A stretch of DNA of 10,766 nucleotides, from NCBI GenBank assembly GCA_002338255.1, contig DDHX01000011.1, positions 646 through 11,411 on the forward strand. Reading direction: 5' to 3'. Under the pieces are notes generated by a model. That model had not been told where the DNA came from, made no database searches, and saw only the letters and a list, made by a program, of their open reading frames with translations. The stretch comes from Ruminococcaceae bacterium UBA1865 (lineage in GTDB: Bacteria > Bacillota > Clostridia > Oscillospirales > Acutalibacteraceae). A program made the translations under genes and the position numbers. Shown here piece by piece: positions 1 to 6,530 of this stretch; within the stretch, counting starts at the first letter, position 1; each line of letters starts with the position of its first letter.

Positions 1-2106
1 AAAGCGCCAAAAATATATTCATACGCGCTTTGGGCTGTGGTGTTTTTCCGTCTGATTTGCCCGTTTACTATCCAATTGCCGGTAAGTGCCATTCCAGTAC
101 AGCCGCAGACTATACCGTACGATATAGTCTATTCCGAAAGTCCGGCTATACAAAGCGGAGTACCGGCTGTCGACCATGCCGTAAACAACGCTATTGAAAG
201 ATCGTTGCCACCTTCCAGTCCCGCAGAAAGCGTAAATCCTGTTCAAGTTGCGTTGGAAATCGGGGCGTATCTTTGGACGACGTGTGTTCTGGCGTTATTA
301 CTATATGGGATTATCAGCTATCTGCGTTTAAAAAGACGGGTTACGACCGCAATTCGGGTTCATGATAATATTTATGAAACTGATCTTATTAAAACGCCGT
401 TTGTGCTGGGATTCATCCATGCAAAAATATATGTTCCTACAGGACTTAGTGCGAATGAGATAGAATATGTGATAGAACATGAAAGGACGCATATTAGACA
501 CCTTGACTATCTGATAAAACCGCTGGCTTTTCTGGCCACATCCGTATATTGGTTCAATCCCATTGTATGGTTTTCATACGCGCTCATGGTAAAGGATATG
601 GAGTTGTCGGCGGATGAGAGCGTCATGAAACATTATGATTTTGATATTCGAGGTGACTATGCCAATTCCCTATTGGCACTGTCGGTAAAAAAGAGCGGAC
701 TTCTGAGCCCGCTCGCATTTGGGGAAACTGGAGTAAAGGAAAGGGTGAAAAATGTGTTGAATTATAAAAAGCCTGCATTTTGGGTAAGCGTTACAGCAAT
801 TGTAATTGTTGCCGCGGTCAGTACTTCTCTTATTGTCAGTAAGCAAACGGAAGGAGCACCTACAACTTTATCAAATTCAGGTCATGCGTCATCATCCGCT
901 CTTTCCGGAACATCGGAAGCGGCGTATACCACAGAATATAGTAGCGTAAAAATTTCATTTTCCTCCGACAACAAAGGAGTTAAATCGCCAAATGCGTTTG
1001 AAGCAACTGATCCCCAAGTAGTGGCATACATTGACTCAACGATAAGAACAAGCCTGCCCTCCAAGCAGAAAGATGACCTGGAAAACAATCATACAAATCA
1101 GTATACAATTAAATTGTCAAATAAGATCGGCGGATATAGCTGCGGGCTTTACTATGATACACTCTATGATAAAGCCTACATTGTAAAGGACGGTGGTTCC
1201 TTCGATATAGGGACAGATTTTGCACGCTATATTGATTCGCTTTTTGAAAACACAAATATTTCTTTCAATGTAGATAAAACTGATGCGGCACTTTTTAAGA
1301 AATATGAATGGACACTTGATTATCAGATTAGCGAGATGAAAAACAAGCTAAACGACATCAGTACTTTGTCTGATTTTAATCCAAATGCATATTATTTTGC
1401 GTATAACAATGAGCTTTCAAAGGATATTGGCCTTGACATGAGCCAATACTCTAACAACGCAGACCTTGACGTTAAAGTATATAGAATTCATGAGAGCATG
1501 CCGCAGGAGTTTCATCCAATACAGAATTGCAGAGGCATCATCGTTAAAACTGGCGATAAAATTATTGGTGCATTCGTTAGCGCCGGGCGGCACAGTGCTT
1601 TTAACGCTTGCAGTCTGAAAGGGAACGGCTTCGAAAGCGTGACGGGCAAAACGATTGACGAATGGCTTGCCAACAAAGTTAAGGCGGATAGCACTGAAGA
1701 AAGACTGTCCAAGTTAGAGCCAGAACAGGTTATCAAAGAATATTTCACGGCGCTGAACAATAAAGATGCTAAGAGTGCAAAATACTGTATCTCGAAAAAG
1801 ACGCTGATGGAGAATTTGACAGTAAATATGCCAAACGAAGAATTGTTTAATGAAGGGATAGGTCTGCCTTTAACTGATGCCGATATAGGAGCCAAATCTA
1901 TTTTTGACAACCTGAAATCAGCAAAGCTGTCTAAAATTGAACTTATCAAAAAATCCGATAAAAGCACTGGTACTTTTAGGGTTTATGTGAATCTTCTGTA
2001 TAATAAAGAAGTGACTATAGGCAACGGAGAGCAGTCTTGGGATTGCAGTATGGTTTACGAGTCTCCTCAAACGGGATGGAAAATTGAAGGTTTTGGGCAT
2101 GGTTGA
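1..2106 (+). CDS. M56 family (BlaR1/MecR1-like) membrane metallopeptidase, 5' partial
   Basis: The frame is open from base 1, and the codons before the GTG at 37 already read like the conserved N-terminal membrane helix of the family (KIYSYALWAVVFFRL), so the true start lies left of the window. About 701 residues are visible. Hydrophobic segments lie near 1-60, 247-321, 523-588 and 775-840. Between the second and third is the zinc-protease motif HERTH (478-492), followed by ELSADE (601-618), the usual place of the third metal ligand in M56 proteins. After the last helix comes a long region of about 420 residues, presumably outside the cell. Its final ~130 residues (from about 1705, LEPEQVIKEYFTALNN) resemble the DUF4829/NTF2-like domains often attached to such sensors. 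Known M56 members sense cell-wall stress and cleave a BlaI/MecI-type repressor. A repressor gene would be expected just upstream, outside the window. The actual signal is unknown. Confidence 0.88.
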   Translation, partial: KAPKIYSYALWAVVFFRLICPFTIQLPVSAIPVQPQTIPYDIVYSESPAIQSGVPAVDHAVNNAIERSLPPSSPAESVNPVQVALEIGAYLWTTCVLALLLYGIISYLRLKRRVTTAIRVHDNIYETDLIKTPFVLGFIHAKIYVPTGLSANEIEYVIEHERTHIRHLDYLIKPLAFLATSVYWFNPIVWFSYALMVKDMELSADESVMKHYDFDIRGDYANSLLALSVKKSGLLSPLAFGETGVKERVKNVLNYKKPAFWVSVTAIVIVAAVSTSLIVSKQTEGAPTTLSNSGHASSSALSGTSEAAYTTEYSSVKISFSSDNKGVKSPNAFEATDPQVVAYIDSTIRTSLPSKQKDDLENNHTNQYTIKLSNKIGGYSCGLYYDTLYDKAYIVKDGGSFDIGTDFARYIDSLFENTNISFNVDKTDAALFKKYEWTLDYQISEMKNKLNDISTLSDFNPNAYYFAYNNELSKDIGLDMSQYSNNADLDVKVYRIHESMPQEFHPIQNCRGIIVKTGDKIIGAFVSAGRHSAFNACSLKGNGFESVTGKTIDEWLANKVKADSTEERLSKLEPEQVIKEYFTALNNKDAKSAKYCISKKTLMENLTVNMPNEELFNEGIGLPLTDADIGAKSIFDNLKSAKLSKIELIKKSDKSTGTFRVYVNLLYNKEVTIGNGEQSWDCSMVYESPQTGWKIEGFGHG

Positions 2107-2130
2107 TTAACATAAAGCATGCTTAAATAG

Positions 2131-2349
2131 TCTAAATTATATTACGAGGCGAAAAGTTGCAGCGATATCACTGAGCTCACGCCGGAAATCCTGCAATTGT
2201 TTATTGAGAATATTGTGGTGAGCGAAAGGTCGCAAAAGCATTCCCGCGCCGCCGAACATAACATCTGAATCTACTACCGCAACATCGGGCTGATGGATAC
2301 GCCTGTGGAGCAGCCAGAAACGCAGGAGGCCGAGCCGGACGAGGGGTAA
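2131..2349 (+). pseudogene. Serine recombinase C-terminal remnant (DUF4368-like)
   Basis: Read rightward from 2131, the frame encodes segments such as DITELTPEILQLFIENIVV and, after an in-frame TGA at 2266-2268, IYYRNIGLMDTP, ending at TAA 2347-2349. These match from memory the conserved end of large serine recombinases of integrative elements (ELTPEIL..FI.KIVV.ER......IDIYYR.IG). The stop falls where family members have an ordinary residue, just before the IYYR motif. No resolvase catalytic domain or zinc-ribbon domain precedes it: the M56 gene ends only 24 bases upstream. It is therefore a decayed 3' fragment left by an old insertion. Base composition from about 2240 to 2470 is clearly GC-richer than the flanks, which supports foreign origin. 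Homology is recalled, not searched. Confidence 0.7.
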
Positions 2350-2432
2350 GACACCCGTTTTAATGGGAGAAACGATTGCCGCCGCCAGCACGGCCCCAAC
2401 AGCGAATACTGGGACGTGTGCCTGCGTAATGG

Positions 2433-2465
2433 AAAAGGGGCGGGCAGCTAATACTGTCCGCCCCC
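2433..2465 (-). terminator. Probable intrinsic terminator of the leftward ComFB-like gene
   Basis: GC-rich inverted arms GGGGCGGGCAG (2437-2447) and CTGTCCGCCCC (2454-2464) pair over 11 positions with one wobble-type mismatch around a 6-base loop. Read on the minus strand the hairpin is followed by TTTT (complement of 2433-2436), and it lies about 30 bases after the stop of the ComFB-like gene. The U-tract is short, so efficiency is uncertain. No T-run follows on the plus strand. Confidence 0.6.
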
Positions 2466-2495
2466 ATCGTAGGAATTTATACCCGGTAAACTTTA

Positions 2496-2816
2496 TTATT
2501 CTTCAATGGCTTTTTGCGATTCCTTCACAACTTCATCGGTAATCAGATCATCATGATGGGGGTGTTTGCAAACAACGCTTGCCGCTTGAAACAAGGCATT
2601 CAGCATATCCGTTTCATATTGTACGGATAAAGTAGCCAGTTTAGAATATGCTGCCCCTTCGGTTGTAGCAACATATTTTGGCGGAAGTCGGTTTAATGCA
2701 TAAGAGGCAATATCCATCCGGCATTTTTCGCATTTGCAGCAGTCAAGCTTGTCAATTACTTCATCCAACTTGATAAGAACCAAAGATTCCATCATGTTTG
2801 TTAGTTTTACTTCCAT
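2496..2816 (-). CDS. ComFB-family protein (late competence protein-like)
   Basis: A 106-residue soluble protein. Its centre has a cysteine cluster, CCKCEKC (C26, C27, C29, C32), followed by RMDIASYALNRLPPKYVAT. This matches the ComFB family pattern of a CxxC-type motif followed by D.ALALNRLPP.YV.T. ComFB sits in the comF operon in Bacillus but its role there is unclear; cyanobacterial ComFB-type proteins have been reported to bind cyclic di-GMP. The cysteines probably hold a metal ion (inference). The ATG at 2816 is preceded by an AAGGCGGG-like ribosome binding site about 12 bases upstream. A good sigma-A-type promoter lies at 2869-2897 and a GC-rich terminator at 2433-2465, so the gene is probably a single unit. 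No comFA or comFC neighbours are present, so a competence role is not supported by context. Confidence 0.82.
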   Translation of the reverse strand: MEVKLTNMMESLVLIKLDEVIDKLDCCKCEKCRMDIASYALNRLPPKYVATTEGAAYSKLATLSVQYETDMLNALFQAASVVCKHPHHDDLITDEVVKESQKAIEE

Positions 2817-2868
2817 TGTAAAGAATACCCGCCTTTCAAGCGCAATCTATTAAATTTTCATTATTTAA

Positions 2869-2897
2869 AATATAACATAATAGGAAATATTTGTAAA
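2869..2897 (-). promoter_or_regulatory. Sigma-A-type promoter for the ComFB-like gene
   Basis: On the minus strand, TTTACA (2892-2897) is followed after exactly 17 bases by TATATT (2869-2874). Both hexamers are close to consensus and the surroundings are AT-rich. Expected transcription start is near 2862, giving a leader of about 45 bases before the ATG at 2816. Confidence 0.6.
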
Positions 2898-2977
2898 GAT
2901 CATTATTGAAATTGAATAAATTGTACGAAACGGAATATCAGAATAATATGTAGAAGATGGGAATACTTTCAAAAGTT

Positions 2978-3469
2978 TTATTGATATTTTCGTACCCCGG
3001 AAATATGCAGACAACGAAGGTTGTCATACAAGTAGGTACTTAAAGGACGCATGTAGGAATCAAGCGTGTGAGCTGCGACAAAAATATCCAGTGGACCTGT
3101 TTCTACAACCACAGGGGTATGATAAAAATGGTTTTCTGAGTTGCCAAGCTGAACGAGATCGCCGGCTTCAAGACTGCTTACATCTGTTTCCACAGCATAA
3201 GGTCCGACGTCTTGATTAGTAGTCAAAAAATTAAACAGATATTGAACACCGCTCCACGATGCCGAACGATCCTTGCTACCGCTGTAATACCAGCCCAAAA
3301 CAGGAGTGTAATTCATCACATTGCTCCCGGCAAAAAGACATTGCGAAGCAAAATTTGTACAGTCGCCGCCTAACCCTTGAAAATTATAGTAAGCCGGATT
3401 CCTTTTTAACGCCCATGTTTTTGCATATTCAACTGCGAGAATGCGATTGTATGGAACCTCAATCAGCAT
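2978..3469 (-). CDS. Amidase_6 domain protein, putative papain-like (CHAP/NlpC-type fold) hydrolase
   Basis: A 163-residue protein consisting almost entirely of one Amidase_6 domain. It starts with the typical YNRILAVEYAKTWALKRNPAYYNF, followed by GGDCTNFASQC with the presumed nucleophile C37. The SWSGVQYLFNFL stretch lies near residues 71-82. Candidate histidines are H117 (FYHTPVVVE, matching the family's DHSAIV) and H134 in AHTLDS..RPLS. Family members are putative amidases or peptidases, substrate mostly unknown. There is no signal peptide or membrane helix, so it either stays in the cytoplasm or leaves by another route. An in-frame ATG at 3487 exists, but a strong GGAAGGAGA lies inside that extension, eight bases before the ATG at 3469, so the shorter start is preferred. 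The genes on either side do not suggest a pathway. Confidence 0.82.
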   Translation of the reverse strand: MLIEVPYNRILAVEYAKTWALKRNPAYYNFQGLGGDCTNFASQCLFAGSNVMNYTPVLGWYYSGSKDRSASWSGVQYLFNFLTTNQDVGPYAVETDVSSLEAGDLVQLGNSENHFYHTPVVVETGPLDIFVAAHTLDSYMRPLSTYLYDNLRCLHISGVRKYQ

Positions 3470-3476
3470 AATTGAA

Positions 3477-3485
3477 TCTCCTTCC
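3477..3485 (-). promoter_or_regulatory. Ribosome binding site deciding the amidase start
   Basis: Minus-strand GGAAGGAGA, with the AAGGAG core ending 8 bases before the ATG at 3469. It falls inside the first codons of the longer in-frame alternative starting at 3487, which argues against that start. Confidence 0.7.
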
Positions 3486-3556
3486 ATCTACTTTCATCTG
3501 TTGTAATTTTATGATGAAAGGATGAACGGCATGACAGAATTGCAATTGAGTGTTCT

Positions 3557-3582
3557 AAAAGCTTAAATTATTGAGCTTTTTT
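3557..3582 (+). terminator. AT-rich hairpin with T-run, possible (bidirectional) terminator
   Basis: Arms AAAAGCTTAA (3557-3566) and TTGAGCTTTT (3571-3580) pair over 10 positions with one wobble, loop ATTA, followed on the plus strand by a run of six T in all (3577-3582). On the minus strand the same hairpin contains the stop codon of the small membrane protein and is followed by TTTT, so it may end that transcript instead. The stem is AT-rich and probably weak. Confidence 0.4.
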
Positions 3583-3963
3583 ATTCGTACGGAGTTTTTT
3601 GTATAGAAAATATCCGAATTGTCCGATCGTGCCGGCGCACAGTCCAATTGCCATCCATGTAAATAAGGACATTAAACCGACTAAATCTCCCCAGCCATTT
3701 AAATCATTAAAGAACATTCGATACATTTCAAAAAATCCAACGATAATTCCTACAATTAAGGCCGCACAGGCAATTTTTAGTTTTAACAGATATAAACAGG
3801 ATGATATTGCACCGAAAAGGAGTGATACAATGATATACGCTATTACATTCTGCACTGTAATCTGACTTTCTAATATAAATTTAATGCCAAGAAAAAAGAA
3901 TAAAAATGATATTATAGTTACCATAATCCAAATAATCCAAAAATTTCTTTTCAGCTTTTCCAT
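3568..3963 (-). CDS. Small four-helix membrane protein of unknown function
   Basis: A 131-residue protein that I do not recognise. It has a short basic start (MEKLKRNF) and four strongly hydrophobic segments, around residues 8-30, 40-60, 64-83 and 92-120. The loop between helices 3 and 4 carries FNDLNGWGDLVG, and the tail is basic (KKLRTNKKAQ). The basic tail and the basic N-terminus are compatible with both ends being cytoplasmic. A run of six G (GGGGGG, minus strand) 6 bases before the ATG at 3963 can serve as ribosome binding site. A perfect TATAAT lies on the minus strand at 4017-4022 but has no convincing -35 element. The amidase gene lies about 100 bases downstream on the same strand. 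There is no sign of a signature residue set for a transporter or enzyme. Confidence 0.7.
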   Translation of the reverse strand: MEKLKRNFWIIWIMVTIISFLFFFLGIKFILESQITVQNVIAYIIVSLLFGAISSCLYLLKLKIACAALIVGIIVGFFEMYRMFFNDLNGWGDLVGLMSLFTWMAIGLCAGTIGQFGYFLYKKLRTNKKAQ

Positions 3964-4125
3964 GTGAACCCCCCAATTCTTTCCACGTAGATGAATAATA
4001 ACAGCAATTTAATTCTATTATAAATATACCCACGTATAGTCACTTTTAGACAAGCTTAAAGAAGTAAAAAAGAAAAGTTCTTTTTCTCCCAAATATTAGA
4101 TGATAAATTATACAATTGATGTGTC

Positions 4126-4149
4126 GGTTATTGTATGCGAAACGGGTAA
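4126..4149 (+). promoter_or_regulatory. Possible stress/sporulation sigma-factor promoter for the YtxH-like gene
   Basis: GGTTAT (4126-4131), a 12-base spacer and GGGTAA (4144-4149) resemble the sigma-B/sigma-F class pattern (GTTTAA, 12-15 bases, GGGTAT). The YtxH-like gene starts 63 bases further on. No good sigma-A pair is visible in this stretch. The match is partial and could be chance. Confidence 0.3.
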
Positions 4150-4212
4150 CAATAGAGTAAATGAAAATTAAAAAATCAAAATAAGTTTTAAAATTATAAA
4201 GGAGAAATAGTA

Positions 4213-4560
4213 ATGTGCTTAGATAATATACTGACATTAGTGGGCGGCCAGAAACAACAGGCGCACCAAAAAGCGATAGCATGTAGTGTTATGAAAGTAA
4301 CAATCGGAATGATTGTTGGTTTAGCTGTGGGAATTACTGCATCGCTTTTCTATGAAGAATCATCCAAAGGGGATGGAAGCAGTAAATTTAGAAAAAAGTC
4401 AAAGGACACGTTTGACTCAGTCATGGATGCTGCTGATGATTTCCAGGAAAAAACGGAAACCGTCAAGGATGATATAAAGTCCGGATACCACGAGGTCAAG
4501 CAAAATGTCGAAGATGCGATAGATAAAGTTGCGGATTTATATGGTGAAACCCCTGACTGA
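4213..4560 (+). CDS. YtxH-like domain protein (membrane anchor plus charged helix)
   Basis: A 115-residue protein. After a polar start of about 26 residues comes one membrane helix (about residues 27-47, VTIGMIVGLAVGITASLFY), followed by a highly charged region rich in K, D and E with a heptad-like pattern (KDTFDSVMDAADDFQEK, then DDIKSGYHEVKQNVEDAIDKVADLY). This is the usual YtxH layout: a glycine-rich anchor and an LEA-like amphipathic helix. YtxH proteins are often stress-induced in Bacillus, but their function is unknown. The start is supported by AAAGGAG eight bases before the ATG. An internal ATG at residue 27 has no ribosome binding site, although it would give the more standard short YtxH N-terminus. 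The gene stands alone: upstream genes point the other way and a strong terminator follows at 4608-4636. Confidence 0.75.
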   Translation: MCLDNILTLVGGQKQQAHQKAIACSVMKVTIGMIVGLAVGITASLFYEESSKGDGSSKFRKKSKDTFDSVMDAADDFQEKTETVKDDIKSGYHEVKQNVEDAIDKVADLYGETPD

Positions 4561-4607
4561 CTATCATATTAACAACAAGACTGTTTAAGCAAAATATATG
4601 TTGAATT

Positions 4608-4636
4608 AAAAGTCCAGCGGTAGCTGGGCTTTTTTT
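4608..4636 (+). terminator. Intrinsic terminator after the YtxH-like gene
   Basis: Arms AAAAGTCCAGC (4608-4618) and GCTGGGCTTTT (4623-4633) pair over 11 positions with one wobble around a GGTA loop and run into seven T (4630-4636). It lies 47 bases after the YtxH-like stop codon. Confidence 0.88.
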
Positions 4637-4868
4637 ATGGTAGGTTTAGCAATTGTTGATGATAATAATGCGTTTGGAAGAAGCATTTAGCGCGTCGTGA
4701 GCAGCTTCGATTATAGTGTGCTTTTAGGGCTGATATATATATTGTTAGAAAATTAACAAATTATGACGAATTACATAGCCCTGATTAGCTCGGATTCGTA
4801 GCAGTGAGAAGGAATAAGTAGTTTATTAAAACAAGTCAAAATCAGACTTTTTCGGTGAATTGCCGCTG
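4637..4868. other. Gene-free stretch before the nfeD-SPFH operon
   Basis: No intact gene is visible on either strand. Read rightward from an ATG at 4637 (inside the terminator tail) the bases spell LAIVDDNNAF, a stop, then RVVSSFDYSVLLG, which faintly resembles the start of a response-regulator receiver domain and may be a remnant. Separated arms AGGGCT (4726-4731) and AGCCCT (4777-4782) enclose a small TTGTTA/TAACAA hairpin; no function is evident. Confidence 0.4.
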
Positions 4869-4897
4869 TTGTGTTAAATTTAAACTTATGATAATAT
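4869..4897 (+). promoter_or_regulatory. Sigma-A-type promoter for the nfeD-SPFH operon
   Basis: TTGTGT (4869-4874), a 17-base spacer and TAATAT (4892-4897). Expected start of transcription is near 4904, only about 20 bases before the TTG start codon at 4926 and just ahead of the ribosome binding site. Confidence 0.5.
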
Positions 4898-4910
4898 ATT
4901 CTTAATACGA

Positions 4911-4919
4911 AAAGGAGGT
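4911..4919 (+). promoter_or_regulatory. Ribosome binding site deciding the NfeD TTG start
   Basis: AAAGGAGGT, a near-perfect complement to the 16S rRNA tail. GTG at 4920 is in frame but touches this site, leaving only about one base after AGGAGG. TTG at 4926 sits at the normal distance of 7 bases. Confidence 0.7.
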
Positions 4920-4925
4920 GTGAAC

Positions 4926-5363
4926 TTGGAAGGTTATCTGCCATATTTTTGGCTTGCGGTGATTGTAATTGCGGCAATCGTGGAAGGCACAACGGCGCAG
5001 CTGGTTTCCATTTGGTTTGTGGCTGGCGGTGTGGGTGCATTGATTGCGGAACTCTGCGGAGCAGCGCTTTGGCTTCAGGCATTGATCTTTGTTGCGGTAA
5101 CAGGACTTACACTGATTGTGACGCGGCCGCTTGTAAAAAAGATAATGAATTTTAAAAAGGAAGATACAAACGCGGGCCGCTACATTGGAAAAGATGGTGT
5201 GGTTATTGCCCAGATCAACAATACACTTGGGGAAGGTCAGGTAAATGTTCTCGGCAGCGTGTGGACAGCTCGCAGCGAGAACGGCTCAATCATCAAAGTT
5301 GGCGAAAACGTGCGAATTAAGGCGATTGAGGGAGTAAAGGTAATCGTAGAATTACATAAATAA
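4926..5363 (+). CDS. NfeD-like membrane protein with C-terminal OB-fold domain
   Basis: A 145-residue protein of the short NfeD type. Hydrophobic segments cover about residues 5-20, 26-42 and 47-66. A soluble C-terminal domain follows (about 82-145: GRYIGKDGVVIAQINNTLGEGQVNV, then SVWTARSENGSIIKVGENVRIKAIEGVKVIVE), which is the typical NfeD OB-fold pattern. These proteins are encoded next to SPFH/stomatin proteins throughout bacteria and archaea and are thought to work with them in membrane quality control or microdomain organisation. Here the SPFH gene follows after 22 bases. The long NfeD form carries an N-terminal ClpP-like protease; this one lacks it. The start is a TTG chosen by Shine-Dalgarno spacing, and an in-frame GTG six bases earlier is too close to that site. 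Confidence 0.88.
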   Translation: MEGYLPYFWLAVIVIAAIVEGTTAQLVSIWFVAGGVGALIAELCGAALWLQALIFVAVTGLTLIVTRPLVKKIMNFKKEDTNAGRYIGKDGVVIAQINNTLGEGQVNVLGSVWTARSENGSIIKVGENVRIKAIEGVKVIVELHK

Positions 5364-5385
5364 ATAATATTGGAGGAAAAACAGT

Positions 5386-6297
5386 ATGCCAATCGGAGGA
5401 ATTATTCTTATTGCGCTGGCAATTATCGTAATTATCATTCTCATTACAAACATCAATGTTGTGCCGCAGGCACACTCGTATGTGCTTGAACGTCTTGGTG
5501 CGTACCACAGCACATGGACAACTGGTTTACACTTTAAGATTCCGTTTGTTGACAAGATTTCTAAAAAGGTATCTTTAAAGGAACAAGTGATTGACTTCCC
5601 GCCTCAACCTGTTATTACGAAAGATAACGTGACCATGCAAATTGACACGGTTGTCTATTTCCAAATTACAGATCCGAAACTTTACGCCTATGGTGTTGAG
5701 CATCCGGTATCCGCGATTGAAAATCTATCCGCAACAACACTACGTAATATTATCGGCGATTTAGAGCTGGATCACACATTGACCTCACGCGATGTAATCA
5801 ATACAAAAATCCGTATTACTCTTGATGAAGCGACGGATGCTTGGGGCATAAAGGTCAATCGTGTGGAATTAAAAAATATCGTTCCACCTTCAGAAATTCA
5901 GGAGTCCATGGAGAAACAGATGAAAGCCGAGCGTGAGCGCCGTGCACAAATATTAACAGCCGAGGGTGAAAAACGCAGTGCCATCCTAATTGCGGAAGGC
6001 GAAAAGGAATCAGCCATCTTACGTGCGGATGCACAGAAGGAAACTAAAATACTGGAAGCACAGGGCGAGGCACAGGCAATCATGTTGGTGCAGCAATCGC
6101 TTGCCGACAGCATTAAGCTTTTAAATGATGCAAACCCAGGCGAAAATGTAATCAAAATCAAGAGCCTTGAAGCATTTGCTAAAGCGGCCGACGGTAAAGC
6201 GACAAAAATTATTATCCCATCAAATATCCAGTCTTTGGCGGGGTTGGCAACTTCTTTGAAGGAATTGGTAACAGATGATTCAAATTTAACAAAATAG
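5386..6297 (+). CDS. SPFH/Band 7 (stomatin/QmcA-like) membrane protein
   Basis: A 303-residue protein, close to the ~305 residues of E. coli QmcA. It has one N-terminal membrane helix (about residues 4-24), then the SPFH domain (about 25-180) with the stomatin-type stretches VVPQAHSYVLERLGAY, GLHFKIPFVDKI, LKEQVIDFPPQPVITKDNV and LSATTLRNIIGDLELD. Next comes an Ala/Glu-rich coiled coil (about 175-235, with repeats of the AEGEK type), and a C-terminal end with ATKIIIPSNIQSLAGL. Family proteins oligomerise into ring or cage assemblies on the membrane and often regulate membrane proteases. A TTGGAGG ribosome binding site lies 9 bases before the ATG, and the gene follows the NfeD-like gene with a 22-base gap, so the two are almost certainly co-transcribed. 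No clear terminator follows. Confidence 0.93.
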   Translation: MPIGGIILIALAIIVIIILITNINVVPQAHSYVLERLGAYHSTWTTGLHFKIPFVDKISKKVSLKEQVIDFPPQPVITKDNVTMQIDTVVYFQITDPKLYAYGVEHPVSAIENLSATTLRNIIGDLELDHTLTSRDVINTKIRITLDEATDAWGIKVNRVELKNIVPPSEIQESMEKQMKAERERRAQILTAEGEKRSAILIAEGEKESAILRADAQKETKILEAQGEAQAIMLVQQSLADSIKLLNDANPGENVIKIKSLEAFAKAADGKATKIIIPSNIQSLAGLATSLKELVTDDSNLTK

Positions 6298-6314
6298 CAG
6301 TGTCATAATACACA

Positions 6315-6517
6315 AAATATGATATTGTAAAGAGGTTGCGGCACTATATATCCACAAATTTTACTTATTACTTTCGCACCTATTGAATATTTTGCAGGAA
6401 TAACCTACAATAATTACATTAAGTATTGTCGGAGGTAAGCGTAATGACAGTGTCTTCCGTTCAAAAAAAATTGGGGACTTCAAAAGATTACTGCCAAGCT
6501 GCGTCAATATCTCATTT
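6315..6517 (+). ncRNA. ssrS: Candidate 6S RNA (rod-shaped structured RNA upstream of purE)
   Basis: Seen by eye: the ends of this ~200-base stretch pair with each other. The arms are AAAT (6315-6318) with ATTT (6514-6517), GATATTG (6321-6327) with CAATATC (6505-6511), and 6333-6343 with 6492-6500, the last interrupted by a mismatch and a 2-base bulge. A large unpaired centre follows (6344-6389 and 6467-6491). Then come a second helix, TTTTG.GGAA (6390-6400) with TTCC.CAAAA (6455-6466), and a terminal stem, ACCTACAATA (6403-6412) with TATTGT.AGGT (6424-6436). A closing stem, large central bubble, terminal stem and ~200-nt length are the layout of 6S RNA, which holds sigma-A RNA polymerase in stationary phase. 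I recall 6S genes lying upstream of purE in other Clostridia, but could not verify that. A poor promoter (TTCAAA, 19 bases, CATAAT at 6304-6309) precedes it. An unknown riboswitch-like leader is the alternative. Confidence 0.45.
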
Positions 6518-6530
6518 ACTGTAATACCTT

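Noticed and set aside
1512..1967. Leftward 151-codon open frame inside the M56 gene
   Set aside because: Shadow of the coding strand: serine/leucine-rich, no ribosome binding site, no recognisable domain.
2115..2124. AAGCATGCTT palindrome after the M56 gene as a terminator or operator
   Set aside because: A 10-base self-complementary word with no loop and no T-run; easily expected by chance.
2137..2391. Leftward 84-codon open frame over the recombinase remnant
   Set aside because: The plus strand carries the recognisable recombinase tail; the minus-strand frame shows no family pattern.
4066..4088. AAAAAGAA/TTCTTTTT hairpin as a terminator
   Set aside because: Almost pure A/T low-complexity arms; no gene on the plus strand ends before it, and it would be very weak.
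4046..4282. Leftward 78-codon AT-rich hydrophobic open frame before the YtxH-like gene
   Set aside because: It overlaps the YtxH start and its leader; the composition reflects AT-rich intergenic DNA and there is no good ribosome binding site.
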